NCBI RefSeq assembly: GCF_011762195.1
Contig: NZ_JAASQK010000001.1
Coordinates: 558,001-622,000, forward strand
Direction: 5' to 3'
Length of the DNA: 64,000 nt
Source of the DNA: Sphingomonas oligoaromativorans
GTDB taxonomy: Bacteria; Pseudomonadota; Alphaproteobacteria; Sphingomonadales; Sphingomonadaceae
Positions within the stretch are counted from its first letter, which is position 1, and every line of letters starts with the position of its first letter. The notes under the pieces are model-generated. The model made no database searches. It saw only the letters and a list, made by a program, of their open reading frames with translations, and had not been told where the DNA came from. A program made the translations under genes and the position numbers. Shown here in pieces: positions 34,161 through 43,698 of this stretch.

Positions 34161-34859
34161 TCAAAAGCTCCGCGTAAGGCGTTCGTTGTGCATCCGGGCG
34201 AGCCTCGGAATCTGTTCCAGCGTGCCGATCATCGTGTGAACGAGACGGAGATCATCGTTTCGGAACAGGCTGAGCACCTCGTCGTCCACCAGCTCGGACA
34301 ACCGGTCGCTGCTCACGGTGTACAGGCCGTCGAGGCGATGATGCGTGCCGTCGTCGAAACGCAGCGATATGTCGATCGGTTCGACCAGTCGCAGCCGGAT
34401 CAATGTCTGTATGAAGGCATTTGTCCGATCAATGCCCTGCTTCAACTGACCGATCATGGCCTGAATGCCGCGCAGAAAGGGGGTGGGTTCGCGATCGGGA
34501 TCAAACAATCTCTCGCCGCTGGGTGCGTTGACGCACGGATGATCCATATCGATTCCGAGGCTGTCGCCCACGGTGTAGAAAGGCCGGCGACGTAATTCGA
34601 GTGGGCGATAGGCTTGGCCATCGCCATTATCGGCGAGGAAAAGATTCTCATTCGCCTCTATTCCCAGCATCGCACCCATGAAGAAAGCGCCGGTTTCTGC
34701 CGATTTTGCAAGCAAAATGGGATAGTGGGCCGCCAGTTTCGGAAATTCGCTGACGACGACGGGAACGAAATGACGCGCATCGCCATGGCGCGCATCGGGC
34801 CGGGTGCTGACGATAACTTCATGATGCATGTCGGCGTTGAGCGGTTCGATTCGGGTCAC
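34161..34859 (-). CDS. SapC-family protein
   Basis: 232 residues from a GTG at 34859 behind AGGAGGAG. Conserved SapC stretches: FVPVVVSEFPKLAAHYPILLAK, TGAFFMGAMLGIEANENLF, RRRPFY near 90 and ELVDDEVLSLFRN near the end. Named after the Campylobacter S-layer locus, but function is unknown. No signal peptide. The stop lies 10 nt before the cupin-like start, so both are in one operon, divergent from the TonB receptor across an operator-bearing spacer. Confidence 0.85.
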   Translation of the reverse strand: MTRIEPLNADMHHEVIVSTRPDARHGDARHFVPVVVSEFPKLAAHYPILLAKSAETGAFFMGAMLGIEANENLFLADNGDGQAYRPLELRRRPFYTVGDSLGIDMDHPCVNAPSGERLFDPDREPTPFLRGIQAMIGQLKQGIDRTNAFIQTLIRLRLVEPIDISLRFDDGTHHRLDGLYTVSSDRLSELVDDEVLSLFRNDDLRLVHTMIGTLEQIPRLARMHNERLTRSF

Positions 34860-34968
34860 GGCTTCTCCTCCTGAGGCTCCGCGGGCCTGTCGCCCATTCT
34901 CATGGCTTGCCCGCTATTGGCTATGTCTTTCAACTATCGACCATTCACTAAAACTCGGACAAGACGGT

Positions 34969-34982
34969 TGATAGCGCTACCG
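34969..34982. promoter_or_regulatory. candidate LacI-type operator between SapC and TonB receptor
   Basis: TGATAGCGCTACCG matches 12 of 14 positions of the palindrome at 32920-32933 and contains the full TAGCGCTA core. It lies in the 282-nt divergent spacer, 110 nt from the SapC start and about 160 nt from the receptor start, so it could repress both directions. TTCACT (34944-34949) and TTGATA (34968-34973) could be a plus-strand promoter overlapping it. Confidence 0.6.
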
Positions 34983-35141
34983 CTTTCGCATAAGAAGAGT
35001 GAAATAAGAGGAACAGGGGATGTCTGAGCGAGCCGCACGCGAGAGGCGGCGCTTCTCCCCGTGAGTCCCATAAAGCCTTGTTCGAGTTGCTGTTGCGACG
35101 CCCGGCGATCTGGCCGGAGCGAATAAGAAGGGGAGGATGAA

Positions 35142-38120
35142 TTGGCGAAAAATTCTCAGATTCAGCGTTCTGTCAATAATATGACAATTTATAGATGGAG
35201 CTCTTTGATCGGAGTCTCCAGTGTGCTGGCTCTTGTGCTTGCGTCGCCTGCGCTTGCGCAGGCCGGCACGGATGCTGCGGCGGGTGGCCAAGCCAGCGCT
35301 CCCACAACTGGAGGGACCGACCAGGCGCCCGGCCAGCAAAAGGACGCGGCCGGAGAGATCATCGTTACCGGCCTCAGAGGGTCGTTGCAGCGCAACCTCG
35401 ATATCAAGAGGACGTCGCCGGGGATCGTCGATGCGATTTCCGCGGAGGATATCGGTAAATTCCCGGACTCTAATGTGGCGGCCGCGCTGCAACGTCTGCC
35501 GGGCGTGTCCATTTCGCGCGACGGTTCGCGTGGTGAACCCACCGGCGTCACCGTGCGCGGCTTCGGCGGCGATTTCGTGACAACGCTTTATGACGGCCGC
35601 CGCGTGTCGAGCGCGACGGGTGGGCGCCAGGTCGATTTCAGCACGGTCGGGGCGGATTTCGTCGGCGAGCTGGACGTGCTCAAGACGCCCGACGACGCGC
35701 TCAGCGCGAGCGCGATCGGTGCCACGATCAACATCAAATTTCCCAAGCCTTTCGACCATCCCGGCTTCCGCCTCGCTGCGACGGGGGCGGGCTCCATCCA
35801 GGATGGGGCGGGCAAGGTCGCGCCGACCGGCGGCTTGTTGCTGAGCGATACCTTCGCTGACGATACCATCGGTGTGCTCGTCGATGGCATCTACACGCGG
35901 CACGATACACAGACCGACCGCGTCTTCGTCTCCGGCTGGGAAGGCGGCCTTTTCGCCCCTTGCCAACTGGCCGGCAGCACGGCCACGACCTGCGCGCCCA
36001 GTGACAGCACGACCGCGGCCGCCAGCGATCGCAAGAGCGATGTGGGCTGGTATCAGCAGCAGTTCGGTGCCGAGCGGCAGCGGGTGCGGGACGAGCGTGT
36101 GGATGGTCGCATCGCTCTCCAGTGGCATCCGTCGGAGGAATTGCTGGTCACGCTGGACGACAATTTCTCGCGTCAGAAGATTCACACCACCACCAACGGC
36201 TTTGGCGTGTGGTTCAACCAGGGTGACCTGCGCAACGTTCAGCAGGATGGCAATGGGACCGTTACCAATTTCACCCAGGCCGGCACCCCGTTCGACTTCA
36301 CGGCGGGGCTCAACACCCAGGTTCTTCAGACCAACCAGCTCGGCGGTAACGTCAAATGGGATGCGACCGAGCATCTCCACTTCGATGTCGATGCCAGTTG
36401 GAGCAAGAGCTATCTGAATCCGGGGCATAATATCGGCGCACTGGGCGGCGATATCGGCTATGGCGGCACGCTGGGCACGACGCTGGGCGTTCAGGTGAAC
36501 GGCAACAGCAGCAGCCATATTCCGGTCATCTCCGCCTATGGCCCGAATGGCGACGCCTCGCAGTTCCTTAATCAGGATCTGATCGGCACCCATGTCGCCA
36601 CCAACGGCACGCAGCGGAACAGCGATGATATCAAACAGGCCCGCTTCGAAGGTTCATGGACGGGCGACAACGATCTCAAAATCCGTTTCGGCGGCCAGTA
36701 TGTGAAGGACCGGTTCAAGCTTCACAACGAGAACACCTTCTACAACAACTTCTGGCAGGCCTACGGAGGCTATGGCCTTCCCTCGGGGCGCACCACCGGC
36801 GTTCCTATCCCGGCGGGCCTGATTACCGGAACCTTCAGCACGAAGAACTTCATTCCGGGCTTTTCGGGCGCGCTGCCGCCGGAGCTTCCGATCTATAGCG
36901 CGGCGGCGTTCCAGAATTACCTGGAAAGCCTTGGCGATCCCTATGCCCAGAATATTCCCGGTTTCAATTATCCCACCAATTCGACAGACGGCCTGAACAA
37001 TTATCATGGCGTCCTGTCGGCGGTGACCGATCCGGGCAGCGTCCAGAACATTGTCGAGAAGACGTGGTCGGGCTTCGTCACGATCAGCCAGACGACCGAC
37101 ATCGCCGGTATGCCGCTTCATATCAATATGGGCGCCCGCGAGGAGATCACGAACATCACCTCCTCGGGCCTCGGCACGGTTCCGTTGAGCCTGACCATCC
37201 CGTCGAGCGATCCGACGGCTTATGTCATCGCCTTTTCGGGCACGCAGCCGGTTTCCACCAAGTCGTCCTATTCCTACTTCCTGCCCAGCCTCGATCTCAG
37301 CCTTGATGTGACGGACAAGCTGAAGCTGCGCTTCGATGCGTCGCGGACGCTGACCCGGCCGCCGCTCAACAAGCTGACGCCGGTGCTGACCGGAGTGGGA
37401 GGGCGCGTCAACGCGCTGGTGGCGACGGGCGGCAATCCGAAGCTCAAGCCGTATCTCGCCGACAATTTCGATGTCGGCGCCGAATGGTATTATCACCGCA
37501 ACTCTTACTTCTCGCTCGACCTCTTCGCCAAGCATGTGACGAACTTCATCGTCACGGGCACACAGCGCCAGACGATCAACGATGTCATCGATCCGGCGAC
37601 CGGGCAGCCGGCGGTCTTCACCGTGTCGCAGTCGCTCAATGGTCCGAACGCCACGGTGAAGGGCGTCGAGGTCGCGTTGCAGCATGTCTTCGGCAACAGC
37701 GGCTTCGGCTTCGATGCCAACGCCACTTTTGTCGAAACCAACAAGCCTTATGCGGCACACGACATCTCACAGACCGGTTTCGCCGTAACCGGCCTCGCCA
37801 ACTCGGCGAATTTCGTGGGCTTCTACGACAAGAACGGCTTTCAGGCGCGTGTCGCGGTCAATTGGCGCGACGAATATCTGGCCGCTTTCGGCCAGAACCA
37901 GAACAACTCGGCCTTCGGTGCCGAGCCGACCTTCGTGAATGCCAGCACGCAGGTCGACTTCAGCAGCAGCTATGATGTCACCAAGCAGATCAGCGTGTTC
38001 TTCGAGGCGCTGAATCTCAACGATGCCGTCCAGAGCACGCATGGTCGTTTCAAGAACCAGATGCTGGACGTCTTCCACTACGGGCGGCGCTTCACGGTGG
38101 GCGCGCACGTTCGCTTCTGA
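35142..38120 (+). CDS. TonB-dependent receptor for polysaccharide fragments
   Basis: 992 residues from a TTG at 35142; AGGGGAGGATGAA precedes it, whereas the in-frame ATG at 35181 has no such site. Signal peptide cleavage near SPALAQ, TonB box EIIVTGLR, plug SPGIVDAISAEDIGKFPDSN ... LPGVSISRD ... GVTVRGFGGDFVTTL, and a barrel ending FTVGAHVRF. The plug wording is that of the large sphingomonad and Caulobacter receptors found in carbohydrate loci. The gene begins the plus-strand half of the locus (receptor, halogenase, LacI, GH3, GH9). Likely imports hemicellulose oligosaccharides; the substrate is inferred. Confidence 0.93.
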   Translation: MAKNSQIQRSVNNMTIYRWSSLIGVSSVLALVLASPALAQAGTDAAAGGQASAPTTGGTDQAPGQQKDAAGEIIVTGLRGSLQRNLDIKRTSPGIVDAISAEDIGKFPDSNVAAALQRLPGVSISRDGSRGEPTGVTVRGFGGDFVTTLYDGRRVSSATGGRQVDFSTVGADFVGELDVLKTPDDALSASAIGATINIKFPKPFDHPGFRLAATGAGSIQDGAGKVAPTGGLLLSDTFADDTIGVLVDGIYTRHDTQTDRVFVSGWEGGLFAPCQLAGSTATTCAPSDSTTAAASDRKSDVGWYQQQFGAERQRVRDERVDGRIALQWHPSEELLVTLDDNFSRQKIHTTTNGFGVWFNQGDLRNVQQDGNGTVTNFTQAGTPFDFTAGLNTQVLQTNQLGGNVKWDATEHLHFDVDASWSKSYLNPGHNIGALGGDIGYGGTLGTTLGVQVNGNSSSHIPVISAYGPNGDASQFLNQDLIGTHVATNGTQRNSDDIKQARFEGSWTGDNDLKIRFGGQYVKDRFKLHNENTFYNNFWQAYGGYGLPSGRTTGVPIPAGLITGTFSTKNFIPGFSGALPPELPIYSAAAFQNYLESLGDPYAQNIPGFNYPTNSTDGLNNYHGVLSAVTDPGSVQNIVEKTWSGFVTISQTTDIAGMPLHINMGAREEITNITSSGLGTVPLSLTIPSSDPTAYVIAFSGTQPVSTKSSYSYFLPSLDLSLDVTDKLKLRFDASRTLTRPPLNKLTPVLTGVGGRVNALVATGGNPKLKPYLADNFDVGAEWYYHRNSYFSLDLFAKHVTNFIVTGTQRQTINDVIDPATGQPAVFTVSQSLNGPNATVKGVEVALQHVFGNSGFGFDANATFVETNKPYAAHDISQTGFAVTGLANSANFVGFYDKNGFQARVAVNWRDEYLAAFGQNQNNSAFGAEPTFVNASTQVDFSSSYDVTKQISVFFEALNLNDAVQSTHGRFKNQMLDVFHYGRRFTVGAHVRF

Positions 38121-38181
38121 TGTTCCCTCCGACTAGGGTGCCGTCGCAGGGCGGCACCCACTTTTCTGGCAGGGAGAGAGA

Positions 38182-39723
38182 ATGAAGCCTGTTCGTCATA
38201 TCGTCATTGTCGGCGGTGGCACCGCCGGCTGGCTGACTGCTGGTGTCATTGCGGCCAAACACCGTGCCCGGATGCCGGGTGGCTTCAGCGTCACACTGGT
38301 CGAATCCCCCAACACGCCGATCATCGGCGTGGGCGAGGGAACCTGGCCTACCTTGCGAGCAACCCTCGCTCGCATGGGCGTCTCTGAGACGGAGCTTTTC
38401 CGCCAGTGCGATGTCTCCTTCAAGCAGGGAGCCAAATTCGCGCGCTGGACGACGGGGGCGGACGACGACGCCTATTATCACCCGTTGATGCTGCCGCAGG
38501 GATTTCAGCAGCTCAACCTCGTGCCGCACTGGCTGGCCGGCAAGGATGGACGCAGCTTTTGCGACGCGGTCAGCCCACAAGGAGCGATCTGCGAAGACGG
38601 ACTTGCCCCCAAGACGATGGCGACACCGGAATATGAAGCGGTCGCCAACTATGCTTATCATCTCGATGCGGGCAAATTCGCACCTTTCCTTCAAAAGCAT
38701 TGTTGCGAGACGCTGGGCGTCCGCCATGTGCTGGCCGATGTGCAGGAGGTGAAGCGCGCCGAGAATGGCGATATCGCGAGCATCGTCACCCCGCAGGCTG
38801 GCGAGATCGAGGGGGATTTGTTCGTCGACTGCACGGGCTTCCGCTCACTTCTGCTCGGGCAGGCGCTGGGCGTGCCGTTCAAGGACTGTAGCGATGTGCT
38901 GTTCTGCGACACGGCGCTCGCGGTGCAGGTGCCCCATGAGCACGAAAACAGTCCGATCGCCTCGCACACCATTTCAACGGCTCAGTCCGCGGGGTGGATT
39001 TGGGACATCGGCCTGCCGACGCGGCGTGGCACCGGCCATGTCTATTCCAGCCGCCATATCTCCGACGACGAGGCGGAGAGGGAATTGCGGACCTATCTCG
39101 GACCGGCCGGCAAGGATCTGCCGGTCCGCAAGATCCCCATTCGGTCCGGCCATCGCGAAACCTTCTGGAAGCATAATTGCGTCGCCGTCGGCCTTGCCGC
39201 GGGCTTTCTGGAGCCGCTCGAATCCTCGGCCATCGTGTTGATCGAGTTATCGGCCAAGCTGATTGCCGAACAGATGCCGGTCTGTCGCGAGGTCATGGAC
39301 GTGATCGCGTCGCGCTTTAACGCGACCACCGATTATCGCTGGGGCCGGATCATCGATTTCCTGAAGCTCCATTATGTCATCACCAAACGCGAGGACACCG
39401 CCTTCTGGCGGGACAATCTGCTGCCTGAGACGATCCCGGACCGCCTTCGGGATCTCCTCACCCTGTGGCGATACCAGTCACCCTGGTTTCATGACGAGTT
39501 CGACCGGGTGGAAGAAGTCTTCCCACCAGCGAGCTATCAATATGTGCTCTATGGCATGGGTTTCCATACCGAGGTCGAGCCTGGGGCGCTCACGGCGGAT
39601 GCCCGCATCGCCGAGCGCGCCCTGCACGAAAACCGCGTGCAGACAGACAGGCTGCGTGTCGGGCTGCCGCGTCATCGGGATCTGATCCGCCGGATCGTCG
39701 ATCATGGCCTGCAAGCCGTCTGA
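38182..39723 (+). CDS. flavin-dependent tryptophan-halogenase-family protein (second of two)
   Basis: 513 residues. FAD motif VGGGTAGWLTA, catalytic Lys81 in CDVSFKQGAKF, and the halogenase signature in the variant form WIWDIGLP (SAGWIWDIGLPTRRGTG). GFLEPLESSAIVL matches the conserved Glu segment. GGGAGAGAG precedes the ATG, 61 nt after the receptor stop. With SapC, the cupin-like protein and the receptor it forms the recurrent cluster. Members of the family from such clusters brominate indole-like compounds in vitro; why a halogenase belongs to a carbohydrate locus is not known. It has only partial similarity by eye to the copy at 15568-17103. Confidence 0.9.
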   Translation: MKPVRHIVIVGGGTAGWLTAGVIAAKHRARMPGGFSVTLVESPNTPIIGVGEGTWPTLRATLARMGVSETELFRQCDVSFKQGAKFARWTTGADDDAYYHPLMLPQGFQQLNLVPHWLAGKDGRSFCDAVSPQGAICEDGLAPKTMATPEYEAVANYAYHLDAGKFAPFLQKHCCETLGVRHVLADVQEVKRAENGDIASIVTPQAGEIEGDLFVDCTGFRSLLLGQALGVPFKDCSDVLFCDTALAVQVPHEHENSPIASHTISTAQSAGWIWDIGLPTRRGTGHVYSSRHISDDEAERELRTYLGPAGKDLPVRKIPIRSGHRETFWKHNCVAVGLAAGFLEPLESSAIVLIELSAKLIAEQMPVCREVMDVIASRFNATTDYRWGRIIDFLKLHYVITKREDTAFWRDNLLPETIPDRLRDLLTLWRYQSPWFHDEFDRVEEVFPPASYQYVLYGMGFHTEVEPGALTADARIAERALHENRVQTDRLRVGLPRHRDLIRRIVDHGLQAV

Positions 39724-39774
39724 GCATCCCGGCATCGGGACGACGGGGAGCTTATCCGCCTCGTGGAGGAGGCG

Positions 39775-40950
39775 ATGAGAGGGCTCAGGCGCTTCCGGGG
39801 GCGGCGGAAGCCCACGATCGTCGATGTCGCGGCGCGGGCGGGTGTGTCGGCGATGACGGTATCGCGCGTCATGAACAGCCCTGCGGCCGTGCGCAAGGAA
39901 ACGCGCGACGCTGTTCTGGCCGCGATCCGGGAGTTGCGTTTCCAGCCCAACCGCTCGGCTCAGGCGCTGGCGACGGTGGCGCGAATCCGCATCGGCTTCC
40001 TCTACAGCAATCCCAGCGCCGGCTATCTCAGCGAGTTCCTGTTCGGCAGCCTCGATCAGGCCAGCCGGATGAACGTCCAACTGGCGGTGCAGAGATGCCT
40101 GCCGGACGATGATGGCATGGCCGCCCTGCATCGCCTTGTCGAATGTGGCATCGACGGCCTGATTCTGCCCCCGCCTCTATGCGATTCCGATGCCCTGATC
40201 GCGCACGTCGCGCATGTCGATCTTCCAGCGGTCGCCGTCGCTACGGCGCGGCCGGCCGACAGTCTGTCCGTCGTTTGCATCGACGATTATCGGGCGGCGC
40301 TCGAGATGACGTCCTACCTGCTGTCGCTTGGGCATCAGGATATCGGTTTCATCGTCGGGGACGGGAATTTGACCGCGAGTGAGCGGCGGCTGGCGGGTTA
40401 TCGCGATGGTCTGGAGGCCGCCGGGCTCGGCTTCAGGCCGGAACTGGTGGCGCGGGGCTTCTTCACCTATCGATCAGGGCTCGACGCGGCGGAGATGCTC
40501 CTCGACGGCGTCCCGTCGCCGACCGCGATCTTCGCATCGAATGATGACATGGCGGCCGCCGCGATCGCGGTGGCTCATGTGCGCGGTCTTGTCGTCCCTC
40601 GCGATCTGACTGTCTGCGGTTATGACGACACCACCCTCGCGACGACTGTTTGGCCTCCACTGACGACCATTCGGCAGCCTGTGGCCGACATGGCACGCTC
40701 CGCGCTCGATCTTTTGGTCACGGAAATCAGGAAGAGGCGCCAGGGTGTGCGGGCCATACCCCAGCATATCGTCCAGGGCTTCCGCCTGATCGAGCGTCAG
40801 TCGTCGGGCGCTCCACCGCCCATTTCATCCGATCCGAGACCATTTTCCGTCAGCCTTGGGACGGGCGGCCCGCGCCGCGGAGGCTTCTCATCATCACCCC
40901 ATCCGTCGGCTCGCGTGCGATGCGACGCGAAAACAGGAGAGAAGGAATGA
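39775..40950 (+). CDS. LacI-family transcriptional repressor, probable regulator of the locus
   Basis: 391 residues from the ATG at 39775 (GGAGGAGG before it). The helix-turn-helix and hinge are PTIVDVAARAGVSAMTVSRV and ELRFQPNRSAQALA; the ligand domain is periplasmic-binding-protein-like (RIGFLYSNPSAGYLSEFL ... GLILPPPLCDSDALI ... FASNDDMAAAAIAVAHVRG ... TVCGYDDTTLATTVWPPLTT). A tail of about 45 residues after LIERQSSG is longer than usual. Its stop overlaps the GH3 ATG (ATGA). It is the only LacI gene in the window and so the best candidate for the TAGCGCTA operators; the inducer is probably a xyloglucan-derived sugar. Confidence 0.93.
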   Translation: MRGLRRFRGRRKPTIVDVAARAGVSAMTVSRVMNSPAAVRKETRDAVLAAIRELRFQPNRSAQALATVARIRIGFLYSNPSAGYLSEFLFGSLDQASRMNVQLAVQRCLPDDDGMAALHRLVECGIDGLILPPPLCDSDALIAHVAHVDLPAVAVATARPADSLSVVCIDDYRAALEMTSYLLSLGHQDIGFIVGDGNLTASERRLAGYRDGLEAAGLGFRPELVARGFFTYRSGLDAAEMLLDGVPSPTAIFASNDDMAAAAIAVAHVRGLVVPRDLTVCGYDDTTLATTVWPPLTTIRQPVADMARSALDLLVTEIRKRRQGVRAIPQHIVQGFRLIERQSSGAPPPISSDPRPFSVSLGTGGPRRGGFSSSPHPSARVRCDAKTGEKE

Positions 40951-43610
40951 AGGCGTTTCGCATGGCAACACTGCTTCTCTGCGCGGTTGCTGCCATCCCA
41001 TTGAGCATGGCGGACGCGGCCTCTCCGAGCGCACCGCCTACAGCCGATGCCGCGGATTCACGCGCCTCGATCCTGGCTCGGACGCTGGTCGCCCGGATGA
41101 CGCTGGACGAGAAGATCGGCCAGCTCCTCAACGTTGCGCCCGCCATCCCGCGCCTTGGCATACCGGCCTATAACTGGTGGACGGAATCGCTTCACGGGGC
41201 GATCGGGGCCGTGCCTACGACCAACTATCCCGAGCCCATCGGCCTTGCGGCAACGTTCGACGCGCCGTTGGTGAACAGGGTCGCCGCCGGCATCAGCACT
41301 GAAGTTCGGGCGCTCCATACGCTCGGCCGCGAAACGGGGCACCTCGGCCATATCGGCACGGGGCTCGATACCTGGTCGCCCAACATCAACATCTTTCGCG
41401 ATCCGCGCTGGGGGCGCGGGCAGGAGACATATGGCGAAGATCCGTATCTGACCGCGACGCTGGGTGTCGCCTTCATCCGCGGGATCCAGGGGCCTGATCC
41501 AGAGCGGCCCGACGTGATCGCCACGCCCAAGCATTTCGCGGTGCATAGCGGACCGGAGCCGAGCCGGCATCGCGCGAACGTCTTCGTTTCGGCCCATGAT
41601 CTCGAGGATACCTATCTGCCGGCGTTCCGGGCGGCGATCGTGGACGGCAAGGCCGGCTCGATCATGTGCGCCTATAACCGGGTCGACGGACAACCGGCCT
41701 GCGGCAGCGACCTTCTTCTCAGGCAGCATCTGCGCGGAGCATGGGGCTTCAAGGGGTATGTGGTTTCCGACTGCGATGCCGTCGTGGATATTTCGGAGCA
41801 TCACAAATATGCGACCGATCCGGCCGCCGGCGTCGCGGTTGCGCTGAAGGCGGGGGTCGACAATGAATGCAACACGGCGACGCTCACGGACACGCCGCAT
41901 CTCGGCGATCGCTACAGGGAGGCGCTGACACGCGGGTTGATTTCGGTCAGCGATATCGATCGAGCCCTGATCCGTCTGTTTGCGGCGCGCTACCGCAACG
42001 GAGATCTCACGGGTCTGCCAGGCCGCACGCCGCAGAATGTGCCCGTCAGCGCGATCGGCACGGCCGACCATCAGGCGCTTGCGTTGAAGTCCGCCATCGA
42101 AAGCCTCGTGCTTCTCAAGAATGACGGTATCCTCCCGCTGAAATCGTCTGCCCGGATTGCCGTGGTTGGGCCTCTGGCGGACGCGACGCGCGTTCTGCGC
42201 GGCAACTATTCGTCCGCGCTCAGTGCTCCACCAGTGTCGGTGATCGAGGGAATGCGCAAAAATATGCCGGACGCCAGCATCGCGCTGGTGCCGTTCGGTG
42301 CGTCGATCACCGACGGCGATCCGGTCCCCGGAGATGCCTTGGTCGATCCGAACGGCAAGCCCGGCCTGCAAGCCGAATATTTCAACGGCCATGCTGCCTC
42401 GCAGAAGGGCGGAGAGGTCGTATACGATCCGCAACCCATCGTCACACGGACCGAGCGGGACATCTATTCCGACGCGCCGCAGCTCAAACAGGTTGCCGAT
42501 CAGAACAAGGTGGTATGGACCGGATTTCTGGTTCCGCCGGAGAGCGGAACCTATCGTATCGCCATCGCGGGCATGAAGGGCGCGCTCAGCGTGGACGGTA
42601 AACCGGCGGTCAGCACGCAAAGCTATTCGCGCTGGGCCGAACCGCTGAAATTCACCGAGGTTCATCTGGAAAAGGGGCGGCGCTACCCACTCCGCTTCGA
42701 AGCGGAGTCCGGCTTGTCGGCGGCTCCGGGGCTTTTCTGGAAGCATATCTCGACCAACCCCGATGGCGATCTGGCGGTTGGCGTCGCGAATGCCGATGTC
42801 GTGGTGGCGGTCGTCGGACTGACCTCCGACCTCGAAGGCGAGGAGATGCCGGTCAAGGTCGATGGCTTTTCGGGCGGAGACAAGACGTCTCTCGAACTGC
42901 CGGCTGACCAGCGGGCGATGCTCGAAAAGGTGCGGGCGCTCGGCAAGCCCCTGATCGTGGTGACGATGAACGGCAGCCCCATCGATCTCGGTTGGGCCAA
43001 GGACCATGCCTCGGCCATTCTCGAGGCCTGGTATCCGGGCCAGGCGGGCGGGCTTGCGATCGGGCATGTGCTTTCCGGGAAGAATGATCCCGGAGGACGA
43101 CTGCCGCTCACCTTCTATCGCTCGCTCGCGGATCTGCCGCCCTTCGACGACTATGCGATGAAAGGCCGGACCTACCGCTATTTCACCGGCACGCCGGTCT
43201 ATCCGTTCGGATATGGGCTGAGCTACACGCATTTCGAATATGCGCCGCTCGTCGTGGAGCCCGCCAGAGGAGGGGCGGCCAACGGCCTGCATGTGACGAC
43301 GGAGATCCGCAACACCGGCGACCGCGCCGGCGAGGACGTCGCGCAGCTCTATCTGAACTTTCCCGCGATGGACGGTGCGCCGCGTGTGGCGCTTCGGGGC
43401 TTTCAGCGCGTGGCGCTGGAGCCTGGGGAGCGGCGGACGATCCACTTCGACCTGAGCCCCAGGGATCTGAGCGCCGTCACATCCGATGGCGTGCGTGAAG
43501 TGATGGCCGGCAATTACCGGGTGAGCGTGGGTTCGGGGCAGCCGGACACTGGCGTTCCGGTCCAGAGCGCGCACTTCTCGGCGCGGCAGTCGGCGCCGCT
43601 GCCGCAATAG
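40947..43610 (+). CDS. GH3 beta-glucosidase/xylosidase with inserted PA14 domain, secreted
   Basis: 887 residues from the ATG at 40947, behind GGAGAGAAGGA. Signal peptide near MATLLLCAVAAIPLSMADAA. GH3 barrel with LNIxxxPRWGRGQETYGEDP-type segment (NINIFRDPRWGRGQETYGED), CAYNRVDGQPACGSD and nucleophile Asp275 in YVVSDCDAV. A PA14 domain (starting GLQAEYFNG, with GTYRIAIAG) is inserted in the second domain, and a FnIII-like domain ends the chain. Acts on glucosyl or xylosyl ends released by GH9. Translationally coupled to the LacI gene, so repressor and enzyme are made from one message. Confidence 0.94.
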   Translation: MKAFRMATLLLCAVAAIPLSMADAASPSAPPTADAADSRASILARTLVARMTLDEKIGQLLNVAPAIPRLGIPAYNWWTESLHGAIGAVPTTNYPEPIGLAATFDAPLVNRVAAGISTEVRALHTLGRETGHLGHIGTGLDTWSPNINIFRDPRWGRGQETYGEDPYLTATLGVAFIRGIQGPDPERPDVIATPKHFAVHSGPEPSRHRANVFVSAHDLEDTYLPAFRAAIVDGKAGSIMCAYNRVDGQPACGSDLLLRQHLRGAWGFKGYVVSDCDAVVDISEHHKYATDPAAGVAVALKAGVDNECNTATLTDTPHLGDRYREALTRGLISVSDIDRALIRLFAARYRNGDLTGLPGRTPQNVPVSAIGTADHQALALKSAIESLVLLKNDGILPLKSSARIAVVGPLADATRVLRGNYSSALSAPPVSVIEGMRKNMPDASIALVPFGASITDGDPVPGDALVDPNGKPGLQAEYFNGHAASQKGGEVVYDPQPIVTRTERDIYSDAPQLKQVADQNKVVWTGFLVPPESGTYRIAIAGMKGALSVDGKPAVSTQSYSRWAEPLKFTEVHLEKGRRYPLRFEAESGLSAAPGLFWKHISTNPDGDLAVGVANADVVVAVVGLTSDLEGEEMPVKVDGFSGGDKTSLELPADQRAMLEKVRALGKPLIVVTMNGSPIDLGWAKDHASAILEAWYPGQAGGLAIGHVLSGKNDPGGRLPLTFYRSLADLPPFDDYAMKGRTYRYFTGTPVYPFGYGLSYTHFEYAPLVVEPARGGAANGLHVTTEIRNTGDRAGEDVAQLYLNFPAMDGAPRVALRGFQRVALEPGERRTIHFDLSPRDLSAVTSDGVREVMAGNYRVSVGSGQPDTGVPVQSAHFSARQSAPLPQ

Positions 43611-43698
43611 GCCCGCCATCGTGGAGAGTTCCGGGCGGGCGGGAGGGGGCTCGCGCCGGATTTATACGGAACCACAGGATAATCAGGGAGAGGCGACA

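Noticed and set aside
34161-34859. SapC as the inner-membrane permease of an antimicrobial-peptide (Sap) transporter
   Set aside because: The protein has no transmembrane helices and matches the unrelated SapC family from S-layer and halogenase clusters.
34977-36593. 538-codon minus-strand frame opposite the TonB receptor N-terminus
   Set aside because: Shadow of the receptor gene; it would also cover the operator region, and its product is not protein-like.
41058-43619. 853-codon minus-strand frame opposite GH3
   Set aside because: Antisense shadow of a clear GH3 gene, with low-complexity composition.
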